Of a stretch of DNA of 64,000 nucleotides, positions 29,486 through 38,161 are shown piece by piece. A model generated the notes under the pieces. It saw only the letters and a list, made by a program, of their open reading frames with translations. It was not told where the DNA came from and made no database searches. The number at the start of each line of letters is the position of its first letter. The stretch's first letter is position 1. The DNA is taken from NCBI GenBank assembly GCA_026707735.1, contig JAPOWH010000029.1, forward strand, positions 1 through 64,000. The letters run 5' to 3'. The position numbers and the translations under genes were made by a program. The stretch comes from Gammaproteobacteria bacterium (GTDB taxonomy: Bacteria; Pseudomonadota; Gammaproteobacteria; Pseudomonadales; Azotimanducaceae).

Positions 29486-30461
29486 CCAAGCTGGAATCGA
29501 CCTGCAGCACTACCTTGCCAAAAGTACGATTTGAGGCAATCAATTGGTGAGCCTCATTAGCCTTTTGGATCGGCAAAGTGCGATCCACTATTGGATGAAA
29601 GGCCCCAGATTCAATCAACGGCCACACCCGAGCCTTCAACTCATCCATAACACGAGCCTTGGCTTCGATGGAACGAGCACGAAGAGTTGACCCTATTACT
29701 CGTTGCCGTTTCACCATCAAGCGACCCAATGGCAGTTCTGCACTGGCACCGCCCATCAATCCGATGACGACCAATCTGCCGTCGAGAGCAAGTGAGTTCA
29801 AGTTTGCATCGAAATAGCCTCCGCCGACTGGGTCTAGTATCACGTCGACGCCCTTCCCCTGAGTCCATTCTGCAACCTTTTCCACAAAGTCGGTGTTGTG
29901 GCGAATACACCCTTCGTCTGCCCCCAATCGCTTGCAGTGGTCAATTTTCTCGACGGACCCTGCAGTAACAAAGCACGGATTCAAGAACAGCTTGCAAAGT
30001 TGAACCGCAGCGGTTCCAACACCGCTGCCACCTGCATGAATGAGAGCTGTTTCGCCCGGTAGCAAGTTCGCTTCCATATAGAGGTTCAAGTAGGCAGTTG
30101 CAACGACCTCGGGCAAAGCTGCCGCAGCCTTGTAGTCGAGATTTTCTGGAATGTGCAAGACCTGTCCCGCGGGAACGGTAACTTTTTCGGCATATCCTCC
30201 ACCTGACAACAGTGCACAGACCTTATCGTCCACTACAAAGTTAGTTACTCCTTCACCTACTGCGTCGATTTCTCCTGAACACTCCAATCCCAAGATTTGG
30301 CTCGCCCCAGGAGGAGGCGCGTAGTTACCTGCCCGTTGCGAAAGATCTGCGCGATTTACCGCTGTGGCTCTTATTGCGATACGAACCTCGCCACGTTCTG
30401 GATGGACATCCGGCACGTCTGTCCACGCCAAATGATCCTTCTGCTGAACAATTGCTTTCAT
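29478..30461 (-). CDS. NAD(P)H quinone oxidoreductase (PIG3-like zinc-independent ADH)
   Basis: The product has about 327 residues. The MDR fold is visible: an N-terminal GroES-like part (VNRADLSQRAGNYAPPPGASQILGLECSGEI) and an NADPH-binding part with LIHAGGSGVGTAAVQLCKL. Structural zinc cysteines are missing, as expected for the QOR/PIG3 group. It probably reduces quinones with NADPH; the exact substrate is unknown. Its ATG at 30461 shares a base with the hisF stop (TGATG), so it is translationally coupled to the hisH-hisF unit although its function is not histidine synthesis. Confidence 0.87.
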   Translation of the reverse strand: MKAIVQQKDHLAWTDVPDVHPERGEVRIAIRATAVNRADLSQRAGNYAPPPGASQILGLECSGEIDAVGEGVTNFVVDDKVCALLSGGGYAEKVTVPAGQVLHIPENLDYKAAAALPEVVATAYLNLYMEANLLPGETALIHAGGSGVGTAAVQLCKLFLNPCFVTAGSVEKIDHCKRLGADEGCIRHNTDFVEKVAEWTQGKGVDVILDPVGGGYFDANLNSLALDGRLVVIGLMGGASAELPLGRLMVKRQRVIGSTLRARSIEAKARVMDELKARVWPLIESGAFHPIVDRTLPIQKANEAHQLIASNRTFGKVVLQVDSSLAS

Positions 30462-31240
30462 CACCAAGACATCCGTACTTTCACACTATTTGATGCCAAG
30501 AAGTGTTTGAGCTGGCTAACTTTGTAGGTCCCGTAATGCACTAGGGAAGCAACCAGAGCAGCATCGGCTCGTCCCTCTGTGAGGACTTCAAACAAATGAT
30601 GAGGATTACCCGCGCCACCGGAAGCAACAACGGGGATTCTTACTGCATCGCTAAGCATTCGAGTCAATCCTAGTTCGTACCCATCCAAAGTTCCGTCTGC
30701 GTCTATGGAATTTACAACTAGCTCACCTGCACCAAGTTGCTCGCCCATCAGAGCCCATTCCAATGCGTCAAGACCTTCGTCCGTTCGCCCTCCATCGATT
30801 ATGATCCGGTAGCCGCTTGGAGTTGTTCGATCCTTCGTACTCTTCAGGATATCCATGGAGAGAACGACGTTTTGCGACCCAATGGCGTTCGCGCATTCGG
30901 AGATAAGTGCTGGCCGCCTCACCGCCGCTGAATTGACATTTATCTTCTCCGCTCCAGCCAAGCGAAGATCAGTCGCATCATTTACTGATCGTATCCCGCC
31001 ACCCACCGATAACGGTATGAATACTTGCTCCGCTACCTCTTCCACGACTCCAAGCATGATTTTTCGCTTTTGGCTCGATGCCGTGATGTCGTAGAACACG
31101 AGCTCATCTAATCCATCGTCATAGTATTCCCTAGCCTTAGCGACGGGATCGCCAATGTCCTTGGTATTCACGAACTTTACGCTTTTGGCAAGTTTGCCAT
31201 CTCGAACATCGAGACAAGCAATCACGCGTTTGCTAAGCAA
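30461..31240 (-). CDS. hisF: Imidazole glycerol phosphate synthase, cyclase subunit
   Basis: The product has 259 residues, a TIM barrel. The catalytic Asp is in [14 protein letters not shown]; phosphate-binding segments are [14 protein letters not shown] and [14 protein letters not shown]. The canonical barrel Asp in strand 5 is present in VLSMDIL. With HisH it converts PRFAR and ammonia into IGP and AICAR. The start is a TTG at 31240, inside the last codons of hisH (8-base overlap). hisA and hisB are not adjacent, so histidine genes are scattered here. Confidence 0.95.
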   Translation of the reverse strand: MLSKRVIACLDVRDGKLAKSVKFVNTKDIGDPVAKAREYYDDGLDELVFYDITASSQKRKIMLGVVEEVAEQVFIPLSVGGGIRSVNDATDLRLAGAEKINVNSAAVRRPALISECANAIGSQNVVLSMDILKSTKDRTTPSGYRIIIDGGRTDEGLDALEWALMGEQLGAGELVVNSIDADGTLDGYELGLTRMLSDAVRIPVVASGGAGNPHHLFEVLTEGRADAALVASLVHYGTYKVSQLKHFLASNSVKVRMSW

Positions 31241-31853
31241 GATGGCCGTCCCACTCTACGAATCGCTCGAGAAGTTCAAGCCCTGCTCGACCGCTTTTTT
31301 CAGGATGGAACTGTGTACCCACGAAGTTCTTGAACCCTACGGCACTACAGAACTCTCTTTCATAGGCTGATACGGCGACCACATGATCTGCTTGCATTGG
31401 CCGAGGATAGTAGGCATGAACGAAATAGAACTCGCTGCATTCCTCAATGGATCGCATCACCGGGTGGTCCCTCACTACTCTTACGTTATTCCAACCCATG
31501 TGTGGAATCTTTAGCCGAGGATCGTTCAAATTGAACTTGAGCACCTTCCCAGAGACAATTCCCAATGTGGGTGTGTCGTCCTCTTCAGAGTAGTCGAGGC
31601 AAATTTGCAAGCCCATGCATATTCCCAATAGAGGGCGACCGGAATCGAACACATCAACAAGGGCCGAATCCATTCCAGAATGTTGGATACTCCGCATAGC
31701 CGGCCCAGCTGCGCCAACACCGGGGAAAATCACCCTCTCGGCATCTCGAATTCTGTTGGGAATTGAAGTAACCGTTGATGTGACTCCCACCTCCGCGCAT
31801 GCTCTTTGGACGCTGCGAAGATTGCCCGCATCATAGTCAACAATGGCCAGCAC
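31233..31853 (-). CDS. hisH: Imidazole glycerol phosphate synthase, glutaminase subunit
   Basis: The product has 206 residues, a class I glutamine amidotransferase that feeds ammonia to HisF. The nucleophile Cys is in [15 protein letters not shown]. The His and Glu of the triad are in [21 protein letters not shown] at 31853 gives the standard N-terminus [22 protein letters not shown]. It is divergent from ferrochelatase with a gap of 64 bases that should hold both promoters. Confidence 0.96.
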   Translation of the reverse strand: MLAIVDYDAGNLRSVQRACAEVGVTSTVTSIPNRIRDAERVIFPGVGAAGPAMRSIQHSGMDSALVDVFDSGRPLLGICMGLQICLDYSEEDDTPTLGIVSGKVLKFNLNDPRLKIPHMGWNNVRVVRDHPVMRSIEECSEFYFVHAYYPRPMQADHVVAVSAYEREFCSAVGFKNFVGTQFHPEKSGRAGLELLERFVEWDGHLA

Positions 31854-31917
31854 GTGGGACGCCCGAGAAAATTGCGGATATTATCCGTTTCGAGCGAACA
31901 CGCGAGTTCTACACTTG

Positions 31918-32913
31918 ATGAAAGTAGGTGTCATAGTTGCAAACTTAGGGTCTCCCGCAACACCTTCTCGTCGTGATGTTCACAAGTTTCTCGCTGATTT
32001 TCTGTCAGACCCTTATGTCGTTGATCTGCCAACTCCACTGCGCCAGATCCTGGTTCGCGGCATAGTTGCTCCGCTTCGGAGCGGAAATTCCTCAAAAGCG
32101 TACGAGTCGATATGGCAGTGGGATGGCGGCCCCCTGCGCAAGTTCACTAGCGACATTGCTAATTCTTTGGAGCGTGCGACGCAACTTCGGACTGTGGTAG
32201 GCATGCGCTATGGAGAACCATCACTCAAATCCGCGTTTGATGCGCTGACAGGTTGCACAAAGGTAATTCTGTTGCCCATCTATCCGCAGCATGCCGACTC
32301 GACCCGTACAACTCTGGTCCATCAAGCTCGATCGCTCGCTGCAAATGTGAATCTTACGGTAGTACCCCCGTTCTACAACCATGACCGATATGTAGAAATC
32401 CTTTCTCGACAGATAGTTAGAGAGTTACACGAAGACATTGAGCATGTCGTCCTCAGCTTTCACAGTCTGCCATTGAGGCACATTACAAAGGCAGATCCGA
32501 CAGGAAAACACTGCTTAACTGCGATCGATTGTTGTGAAGTAGAGTCGCAAGCACATGAGACCTGCTATAGACATCAATGCCTGTGGACCGCAAAAGCGGT
32601 CGGAACCAGACTCAGAGTGCCCTACTCTGTTGCATTTCAGTCTCGTCTGGGCCGCCTAGCGTGGTTAGAACCATCCACCGCAGAAACTATTGCATCCATG
32701 GCCAAAAAGGGTTTCCGACGGATTGCAGTAGCGTGTCCCGCATTCACTGTTGACAATCTGGAAACCTTAGAGGAAATTGGCATTCAAGCGAAACAACAGT
32801 TCGAGTCTCAGGGAGGTGAGAAACTGCAGCTCATCCCCTGTCTCAATTCCGAACCGGATTGGATTGAATTTCTTTCGATGCTTGTGCGGAAACAGGTAGA
32901 GGCCGGCTCCTAG
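31918..32913 (+). CDS. hemH: Ferrochelatase
   Basis: This enzyme inserts Fe(II) into protoporphyrin IX in the last step of heme synthesis. It has about 331 residues from the ATG at 31918. Key regions are VIVANLGSPATPSRRDVHKFLADFLSD at the start, the metal-site His in VVLSFHSLPLRH, and the C-terminal RIAVACPAFTVDNLETLEEI with the catalytic Glu. An internal Cys-rich segment (KHCLTAIDCCEVESQ, then TCYRHQC) follows the ADPTG motif; this type of insertion has been linked to a [2Fe-2S] cluster in some bacterial ferrochelatases. Confidence 0.95.
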   Translation: MKVGVIVANLGSPATPSRRDVHKFLADFLSDPYVVDLPTPLRQILVRGIVAPLRSGNSSKAYESIWQWDGGPLRKFTSDIANSLERATQLRTVVGMRYGEPSLKSAFDALTGCTKVILLPIYPQHADSTRTTLVHQARSLAANVNLTVVPPFYNHDRYVEILSRQIVRELHEDIEHVVLSFHSLPLRHITKADPTGKHCLTAIDCCEVESQAHETCYRHQCLWTAKAVGTRLRVPYSVAFQSRLGRLAWLEPSTAETIASMAKKGFRRIAVACPAFTVDNLETLEEIGIQAKQQFESQGGEKLQLIPCLNSEPDWIEFLSMLVRKQVEAGS

Positions 32914-32972
32914 CCAGCAGCAAACCTCGACCCCACATGACCTACATGACGGTGTGCTCGCAACACCACATC

Positions 32973-34328
32973 TCAATCTTCCGTTGCGTTGCGACAGGAG
33001 AGCTCGCCCGTTGGATTTGGATTGTTGTGAACTATCCCCATCATGTGCTTCAGCCTGTCTGATAGGAGTTCGTAGATGTCATCGGGAACATGCAGATTAG
33101 CGCTTGACTGTTCGTGCAAAGCGCGAATGAAATGCCGGTTGTAGTGGCACCGCATTCCGTACCTTGTACCAGTCACGGTTCGTCGCCCGCCGCAATGTAG
33201 CACACGAGTGTCAGTAATAATGCAACTACCGGCAGGGGCGCAAATCGCAACCAACCCGGGCTCACCATCCACCAACTCAAGAAGATTGGCTCCCAAACCA
33301 AAAATAGTTTGTCCATCGGAAGTGCGATGCGACCCCGGAACTACATAGGTTGCCCCGTTTTCTAAATCAAAGTCGCTAAAGCACCATATGATTAAGGAGC
33401 CAAATGGAAACTGCGGATAGGGCAGTGGCATCAAGCCTTGATCAATGTGCAATTCCTGCAAACCACCACCCTGGTGCACTATCGAACCATGGGCGCACCC
33501 TAGTCCAAACCCCTCGCCCATAATCTTGGTTAGCAACCGGTCAACAAGTGGTCCGCGCTGCGCGGCGGAAGCCTTGAACTCCACGAGGTCCCTAAACGCA
33601 GCTCCCTTGAGCACAAGATTGTTGACAAGCTGGGCCTGTTCGTTTCGGCTTGTCATGATTGCGTTGTTGGCGTGGCGCTCTGCTTCTGCCTGGTCCAGTA
33701 GACGGTCTAGCAGAATCTGAATCTGCTCTTCTGTTAGTGCACCTTTCACAACACAGTAGCCCCACCTGACAAAATCTGCCTCAAGCTGTGCTTCGTCGTC
33801 AGAAGAACGAGGTAGATAGTCGAATTCCGAGCTGTTACGAATGCGCCCAGCCTTCATTCGCTCTTTCGAAATCCCTGCGAGTTGCTTTAGCACCTTGCCC
33901 GCGCTAATGCTGCTAGTTTGCGAGTGGCCGTCCGAGTACGCGATCCCTTCTTGCATAGCAGTCTTCCACGAGCTATGACGATCTACAAGATCTTGCTTTT
34001 CTTTAAATTTGCGTAAATCCTCTCGCAATGCAGCATTTTCTGAGCGCAATCGCCGAATAGTTTCTTCGGCGTCGGCGACTGGCGGCAATGCACCCGATGC
34101 AGTTGAGGTAGCGTCTTCTTGCATGAAATAGGATAGTTCTTGCCCAGTCTTGGAAACAAACGCTAAGCAAAGAAAGTTGGATGATGTAGCTGCTTCTGTC
34201 GGTTCTTGAAGGTCGGTTATGTAACGGATTCGGACTGACGAATTGTGCCATATGTCGTATTCGGGAACCAAACCGGGCTGCTGACCGAGACGCTTTGGCT
34301 CATTTAACGAATCTGAATTCCGTGGCAT
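32973..34328 (-). CDS. Phytanoyl-CoA dioxygenase (PhyH) family protein
   Basis: This is an Fe(II)/2-oxoglutarate dioxygenase-like protein. The metal triad is visible: the His-x-Asp in LQELHIDQGL and the distal His in TDTRVLHCGGRRTVTG, followed by an Arg suited for 2-oxoglutarate. Residues near 90-115 form a predicted coiled coil (AEETIRRLRSENAALREDLRKF), which is unusual for the family. The N-terminus is uncertain: the frame is open to the ATG at 34328 (451 residues), but an ATG at 34124 (383 residues) gives a more natural start. The substrate cannot be read from the sequence. Confidence 0.8.
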   Translation of the reverse strand: MPRNSDSLNEPKRLGQQPGLVPEYDIWHNSSVRIRYITDLQEPTEAATSSNFLCLAFVSKTGQELSYFMQEDATSTASGALPPVADAEETIRRLRSENAALREDLRKFKEKQDLVDRHSSWKTAMQEGIAYSDGHSQTSSISAGKVLKQLAGISKERMKAGRIRNSSEFDYLPRSSDDEAQLEADFVRWGYCVVKGALTEEQIQILLDRLLDQAEAERHANNAIMTSRNEQAQLVNNLVLKGAAFRDLVEFKASAAQRGPLVDRLLTKIMGEGFGLGCAHGSIVHQGGGLQELHIDQGLMPLPYPQFPFGSLIIWCFSDFDLENGATYVVPGSHRTSDGQTIFGLGANLLELVDGEPGLVAICAPAGSCIITDTRVLHCGGRRTVTGTRYGMRCHYNRHFIRALHEQSSANLHVPDDIYELLSDRLKHMMGIVHNNPNPTGELSCRNATED

Positions 34329-34407
34329 TTGTCACGCGACAAACCTAACGCAGTGTCACATGCGATCGAATCTGTGATTGAGCAGAAAATCGTGATCGTC
34401 GTTCCAT

Positions 34408-34980
34408 TTAATGGCGAACGAGTAGTGAGTCCGGCAAGGCTCGTAGGGCTAGAACTACTAGCAGCACACCTAAATGAATGTATCCAGCTAGCGGGTCAAA
34501 CGCCGTTAAGATCCAGTGGAGGAATGTCAACAACGCAGCCGCATATACGCAGCGGTGCAGCACCTTCCAATATTTGCGAAGTTTGCGTACTGAATAGTTG
34601 TTACTTGTTGCAGCCAGTAGCAAGAGTATTGCGCATGACAGCCATCCAACCAAAATACCGATCTCGGTCGCGTCGGACAGAATCAGCTCAACGTTTGCTT
34701 TCTTTACGACGTATGCCAGAGTGTGTAAGGCAGCGTATAGGAACGTGGCGATGCCAAGATCTCGTCGCCGCGCCACAATCCATTTCACCAAACGAGAATT
34801 CGGCAGCATCCGGCGCAGTGGTGTGACTGCCAACGTGACAATCAGCAGTCGTGCCGACTGTTCTCCCGTCCAGTGGAGATATTCTCCGTAAAAGATAGTT
34901 CCTGCCAGGTAGCGCCAGGTTTGGAATACCAGCGGGCTCGACAGAGCCAACCACAATAGCCAACGAGACGCCGCAAGCAT
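34408..34980 (-). CDS. Ferric reductase-like transmembrane protein (MsrQ/YedZ family)
   Basis: The product has 190 residues with about six hydrophobic helices and the heme-ligand type histidines of the ferric-reductase-like family: FLYAALHTLAYV and KVLHRCVYAAALLTFLHW. The RRRDLGIATFLYA stretch is the family hallmark. MsrQ supplies electrons from the quinone pool to the methionine-sulfoxide reductase MsrP, but no msrP is here. The gene instead follows a secreted HHH protein gene by 21 bases behind a possible Fur box. A role in iron reduction or heme-linked electron transfer is therefore possible (inference). Confidence 0.75.
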   Translation of the reverse strand: MLAASRWLLWLALSSPLVFQTWRYLAGTIFYGEYLHWTGEQSARLLIVTLAVTPLRRMLPNSRLVKWIVARRRDLGIATFLYAALHTLAYVVKKANVELILSDATEIGILVGWLSCAILLLLAATSNNYSVRKLRKYWKVLHRCVYAAALLTFLHWILTAFDPLAGYIHLGVLLVVLALRALPDSLLVRH

Positions 34981-35001
34981 TGTTGGACTTTTGTGCGGGC
35001 C

Positions 35002-35640
35002 CTAGTGCGACAACTCGAGTGTGATATAGCTCTCGAGTCTAGCTACCTCGTCCTCATCAACGTACTTGCCAATTTCGCGCCGAAACTGCTCTATGGACTT
35101 GTAGGGTCGGTATTCCTCGAATTCATGCACCATTCGGTCCGTCATACCCGGTATTGTCTTGAGGTCTTCACTTGATGCAGTGTTCAGATTTAGTGGAATA
35201 AACACATACTGCTCCAATCTTGCAACTTCCTCCTCGTCGACATATTTGCCGATCTCGCGCCGGAATTGCTCAATGGAGGTGTAAGGCCGATATTCCTCGA
35301 ATTCGTGTGCCATGCGGCTAGTCATTCCAGGTACAACCATGATTTCCTCTCGACTGGCATTGTTTAGGTCAATTTGGCGAAACAAATGTGCATAGACAGC
35401 TTCACGCTGCTCCCGTTCCAGAGAGTTTGCAAGCACCGAATCCAGTTGCTTTGCTGACAGGTATGGCCGTCCTGCAACGATAGCATCCACAATTTCTTCA
35501 CTCAGTTCTGGCAAACCCTTTAGAACACTTGGCTCCGCCAGATTGGGATCGAGAATCTCACCACGCTCTCCTGCCTGAGTCAATACCGTTCCTACACATA
35601 CCACGCACAACACAGCCGAAAGAATTTTCCGCAGTTTCAA
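35002..35640 (-). CDS. Secreted helix-hairpin-helix (ComEA-like) repeat protein
   Basis: The product has 212 residues with a Sec signal peptide (residues 1-23). Three HHH-like units follow. The last two, residues 91-150 and 151-210, are near copies of each other (each contains HEFEEYRPY and SIEQFRREIGKYVDE). ComEA-like HHH domains bind DNA in the periplasm during uptake, but no other competence genes are nearby. The strong internal duplication suggests recent expansion. It is co-directional with the ferric-reductase-like gene. Confidence 0.78.
   Translation of the reverse strand: MKLRKILSAVLCVVCVGTVLTQAGERGEILDPNLAEPSVLKGLPELSEEIVDAIVAGRPYLSAKQLDSVLANSLEREQREAVYAHLFRQIDLNNASREEIMVVPGMTSRMAHEFEEYRPYTSIEQFRREIGKYVDEEEVARLEQYVFIPLNLNTASSEDLKTIPGMTDRMVHEFEEYRPYKSIEQFRREIGKYVDEDEVARLESYITLELSH
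35011..35370 (-). repeat. Two tandem 180-base coding repeats in the HHH protein gene
   Basis: Units 35191-35370 and 35011-35190 encode 60-residue copies differing at few positions. Confidence 0.75.
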
Positions 35641-35680
35641 GTCGAACTCCTTGCTTGTCAGGAATTTGATTCGATTTTAG

Positions 35681-35703
35681 TGCAAATGCGACTCATTCTC
35701 ATT
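35681..35703 (-). promoter_or_regulatory. Possible Fur box upstream of the HHH/ferric-reductase unit
   Basis: On the minus strand AATGAGAATGAGTCGCATT followed by TGCA resembles the GATAATGATAATCATTATC Fur consensus in its direct/inverse hexamers. It lies about 41-63 bases before the HHH gene start, a normal operator distance. This is based on pattern similarity only. Confidence 0.4.
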
Positions 35704-36196
35704 ATTCACGAGAATCTATCACATCCAAGCCGCTATGGCTGCGTTTGAGCCTATCAGAAAGCCACTTTAGGATTTGGCGGACTAACGCCGTAATGGGCCA
35801 GCGAGGTACTGATCAGGCGCCCCTTCGACGGATTACACGAGCGTATACGTAACCAAGATTGCAATTACAAATTGCTCGAATTCAAGTGAACACGTGGCAT
35901 GACCGAAACCTTGATTTACAGAATCGACCAGCTGTACTCGTACTGGTTACTTACTGTACTACGTAAACCAATTCGCGTTGACATTCCTGTCTGGAAAGAC
36001 AGTTTTCGTTTCGGACGCCCTATTGCAATCCAAGAGACTTCAGCTTGTGATGGCGATGTTGAGAGATCCAAGGAATCAGTCATCGGATGTCGAATTGGAT
36101 CAACGTTACCCACGAGCAATGTGCGCATTGACCTTCTTAGCATTGGCTGTATGATTAGGCATCGACGTTCGATGCCCCGCTCGAACAGGGAATCCC
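35704..36196. other. Stretch without a supported gene
   Basis: Nearly 500 bases separate the divergent HHH unit and the first solenoid gene. One 104-codon plus-strand frame (35899-36213) is unsupported. Promoters for both directions should lie here, but I see no clear element besides the Fur-like site just before. Confidence 0.45.
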
Positions 36197-38083
36197 ATGA
36201 AATCGTTTTTTAACAAGATATTCGGATCAAAAATCTCTTTCCTCTCAGGAGTCGTAGTGACAGCAGCGATTTTTGGGGCGGTGTTGCTTGCTTCTAATTT
36301 GACCACCAACTCTAGCGGCCAGCCGGCCGATACGGGATCGTTGTCCAAATCGAGCGTTGAGCAGCAATTGCGCGAAACATTAGCGTCGTCCGACGATGGC
36401 AGGACTGAGGATTCGGCGAGCAGTCTGTTCGAGCTGTCGCAACTAACGAGTGACTTTGCTCGTTCAGTGGCGCTGCATGGAATTTTGATAGAAGCAAACC
36501 AAAGGGATTTACGACAGCTGATTGAAGAATCAAACGAAATTACACCAAGTAGCCGCCAGCATAGTATTCAGGAAGCGATCTTTCAGCGCTATACGACAAT
36601 CGACCCTGCGAGCGCACTGCTTCGAGTTGAAGAAATGCCCGGCAACCGACATGGTCCCTTGGTAAGCGTGGTATTCAAAGAGTGGTCACAACTGGATTTG
36701 GACAAAGCTGTCGCCAAAGCAGCACAGCTCGAGGGATCGACCAAACTTGCCGCTCTGCGTGGAATATTGCAGTCTCGTGACGATCTATCAGACGACCTAC
36801 GACTGGGCATCGCTCGTGATATCGGGAACGAACAGTACGCGATAGATTTTCTTACGCAATCGCAAATGTCCGACTCCATAGACAACCCGCAGGCCGCGTG
36901 GAACACTTTAGTTAATGACGATCATGACGACATCGCTCAAATCGCCAGACTTGTCGAAGTTGCCCAATCATGGGTGGAACAAAGCGGATTCAGTGCATTA
37001 CAAGAGATAAACGAATCTCTCTCCAATTGGCAATCGCGCATGGCAGTCCTCGGTTCTGTCATTCATCGTTTGGCGCAATCCGATCCGGAAGGCCTGTTCA
37101 ACCAAGTTTTGAATTACGACCAAGACCGCAACAACTTCATCGCTACAACGCTTGTTCAAGCTTGGGTGGCATCGGATCCACACGCAGCCCTTGATGCTGT
37201 AGTCAACGTAGAGTCGGACCGTTTACGGCAAACACTCTTGGAGTCGATCGTTAATCGTTGGGCTTACAGTGATCCACACGCAGTTCTCGATGCCATCGAT
37301 TTGTTTCCTGAAGAGTCAAGAAGCATGGGAAGACGGACAGCCATTGTCGCTTTGGCTCGATCTTCTCCAGAAGAAGCATCTAGGCTACTGTCCTCCGTAA
37401 CAGGCAACAATTCTCGGTGGGATGTTGCACGCACCATTGCAAGCAGTTGGTCTCGTGAGGATGTATATGGCGCTTTGGAGTGGGTGTTGGATAGTCCGGA
37501 CGTTCAAGGCATGCAAAGCAGACTGCTAGAGGTCGTCTTGAACGAATTGACATCAGTTGACCCTCAACTTGCGATGGAAACAGCGTTGCAGCAACCAATT
37601 AGCGGCGATCAGCGCGGACTGGAGTCAATTGTTATAGCTCGGTTGGCAAACTCCGACATTCAAAAAGCCATTGAAATGCTCTCGCAAGTTCGAGATGGAC
37701 AGACAAAGTCGGCGGCTTACGCGTCAGTCGGTAGCGCGCTAGCAAGAAGCGGCGACATAGACAAAGCGCTCAAATTGGCAGGAAGTCTGTCCGATGGAAT
37801 GCAATCCGTCTACTATCAATCAGTTGTAAACGCTTGGGGACGCCGGGACCCTCAAGACTTGCTGGCATCTATGGACAGGCTCCCCACACCAGAGGTCAAA
37901 TCGCGTGCAGCAATGTCGCTGGTCTTCAATAGTCGCTGGCAGCGGGACCTGACCGAAGAGGACTTGGACTACGCCCGTTCCTTTCTGACAGAGCAAGATG
38001 CACGCTCGATAGAACGTGCAAGAGCGAGAGGCGGCTGGCAGCGAAACTCGGGAGGAGGACCTACGTCATTTCGTCGACGCTAG
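36197..38083 (+). CDS. Anchored alpha-solenoid repeat protein, paralogue 1 of 6
   Basis: The product has 628 residues. A single hydrophobic anchor (residues 11-32, LSGVVVTAAIFGAVLLA) is followed by a Ser/Thr/Asp-rich linker to about residue 75. A continuous helical array then carries repeats of roughly 33-36 residues bearing a W-x3-DP-x-x-AL-like signature (AWVASDPHAALDAV, RWAYSDPHAVLDAI, SSWSREDVYGALEWV, ELTSVDPQLAMETA). The C-terminus has the family end LTEEDLDYARSFLTEQDA. There is a GGGA ribosome-binding site before the ATG. It is likely periplasm-facing. The function is unknown; the fold suggests protein-protein interaction. Confidence 0.85.
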   Translation: MKSFFNKIFGSKISFLSGVVVTAAIFGAVLLASNLTTNSSGQPADTGSLSKSSVEQQLRETLASSDDGRTEDSASSLFELSQLTSDFARSVALHGILIEANQRDLRQLIEESNEITPSSRQHSIQEAIFQRYTTIDPASALLRVEEMPGNRHGPLVSVVFKEWSQLDLDKAVAKAAQLEGSTKLAALRGILQSRDDLSDDLRLGIARDIGNEQYAIDFLTQSQMSDSIDNPQAAWNTLVNDDHDDIAQIARLVEVAQSWVEQSGFSALQEINESLSNWQSRMAVLGSVIHRLAQSDPEGLFNQVLNYDQDRNNFIATTLVQAWVASDPHAALDAVVNVESDRLRQTLLESIVNRWAYSDPHAVLDAIDLFPEESRSMGRRTAIVALARSSPEEASRLLSSVTGNNSRWDVARTIASSWSREDVYGALEWVLDSPDVQGMQSRLLEVVLNELTSVDPQLAMETALQQPISGDQRGLESIVIARLANSDIQKAIEMLSQVRDGQTKSAAYASVGSALARSGDIDKALKLAGSLSDGMQSVYYQSVVNAWGRRDPQDLLASMDRLPTPEVKSRAAMSLVFNSRWQRDLTEEDLDYARSFLTEQDARSIERARARGGWQRNSGGGPTSFRRR

Positions 38084-38161
38084 TTCCCCCTTGGATCAAG
38101 CAATGCTTGACCCACTGTTGACCAGAAAATAACATACTTCCAGCCAGCAAACAGACTAATC

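Noticed and set aside
32950-32970. GGTGT/ACACC hairpin between hemH and the PhyH gene
   Set aside because: Short stem and no T-run; too weak to call a terminator.
34329-34826. 165-codon frame antisense to the ferric-reductase-like gene
   Set aside because: Opposite strand has clear membrane-protein motifs; this frame has none.
35899-36213. 104-codon plus-strand frame before the first solenoid gene
   Set aside because: No homology, no ribosome-binding site, composition unlike the genes around, and it overlaps the true start of paralogue 1.
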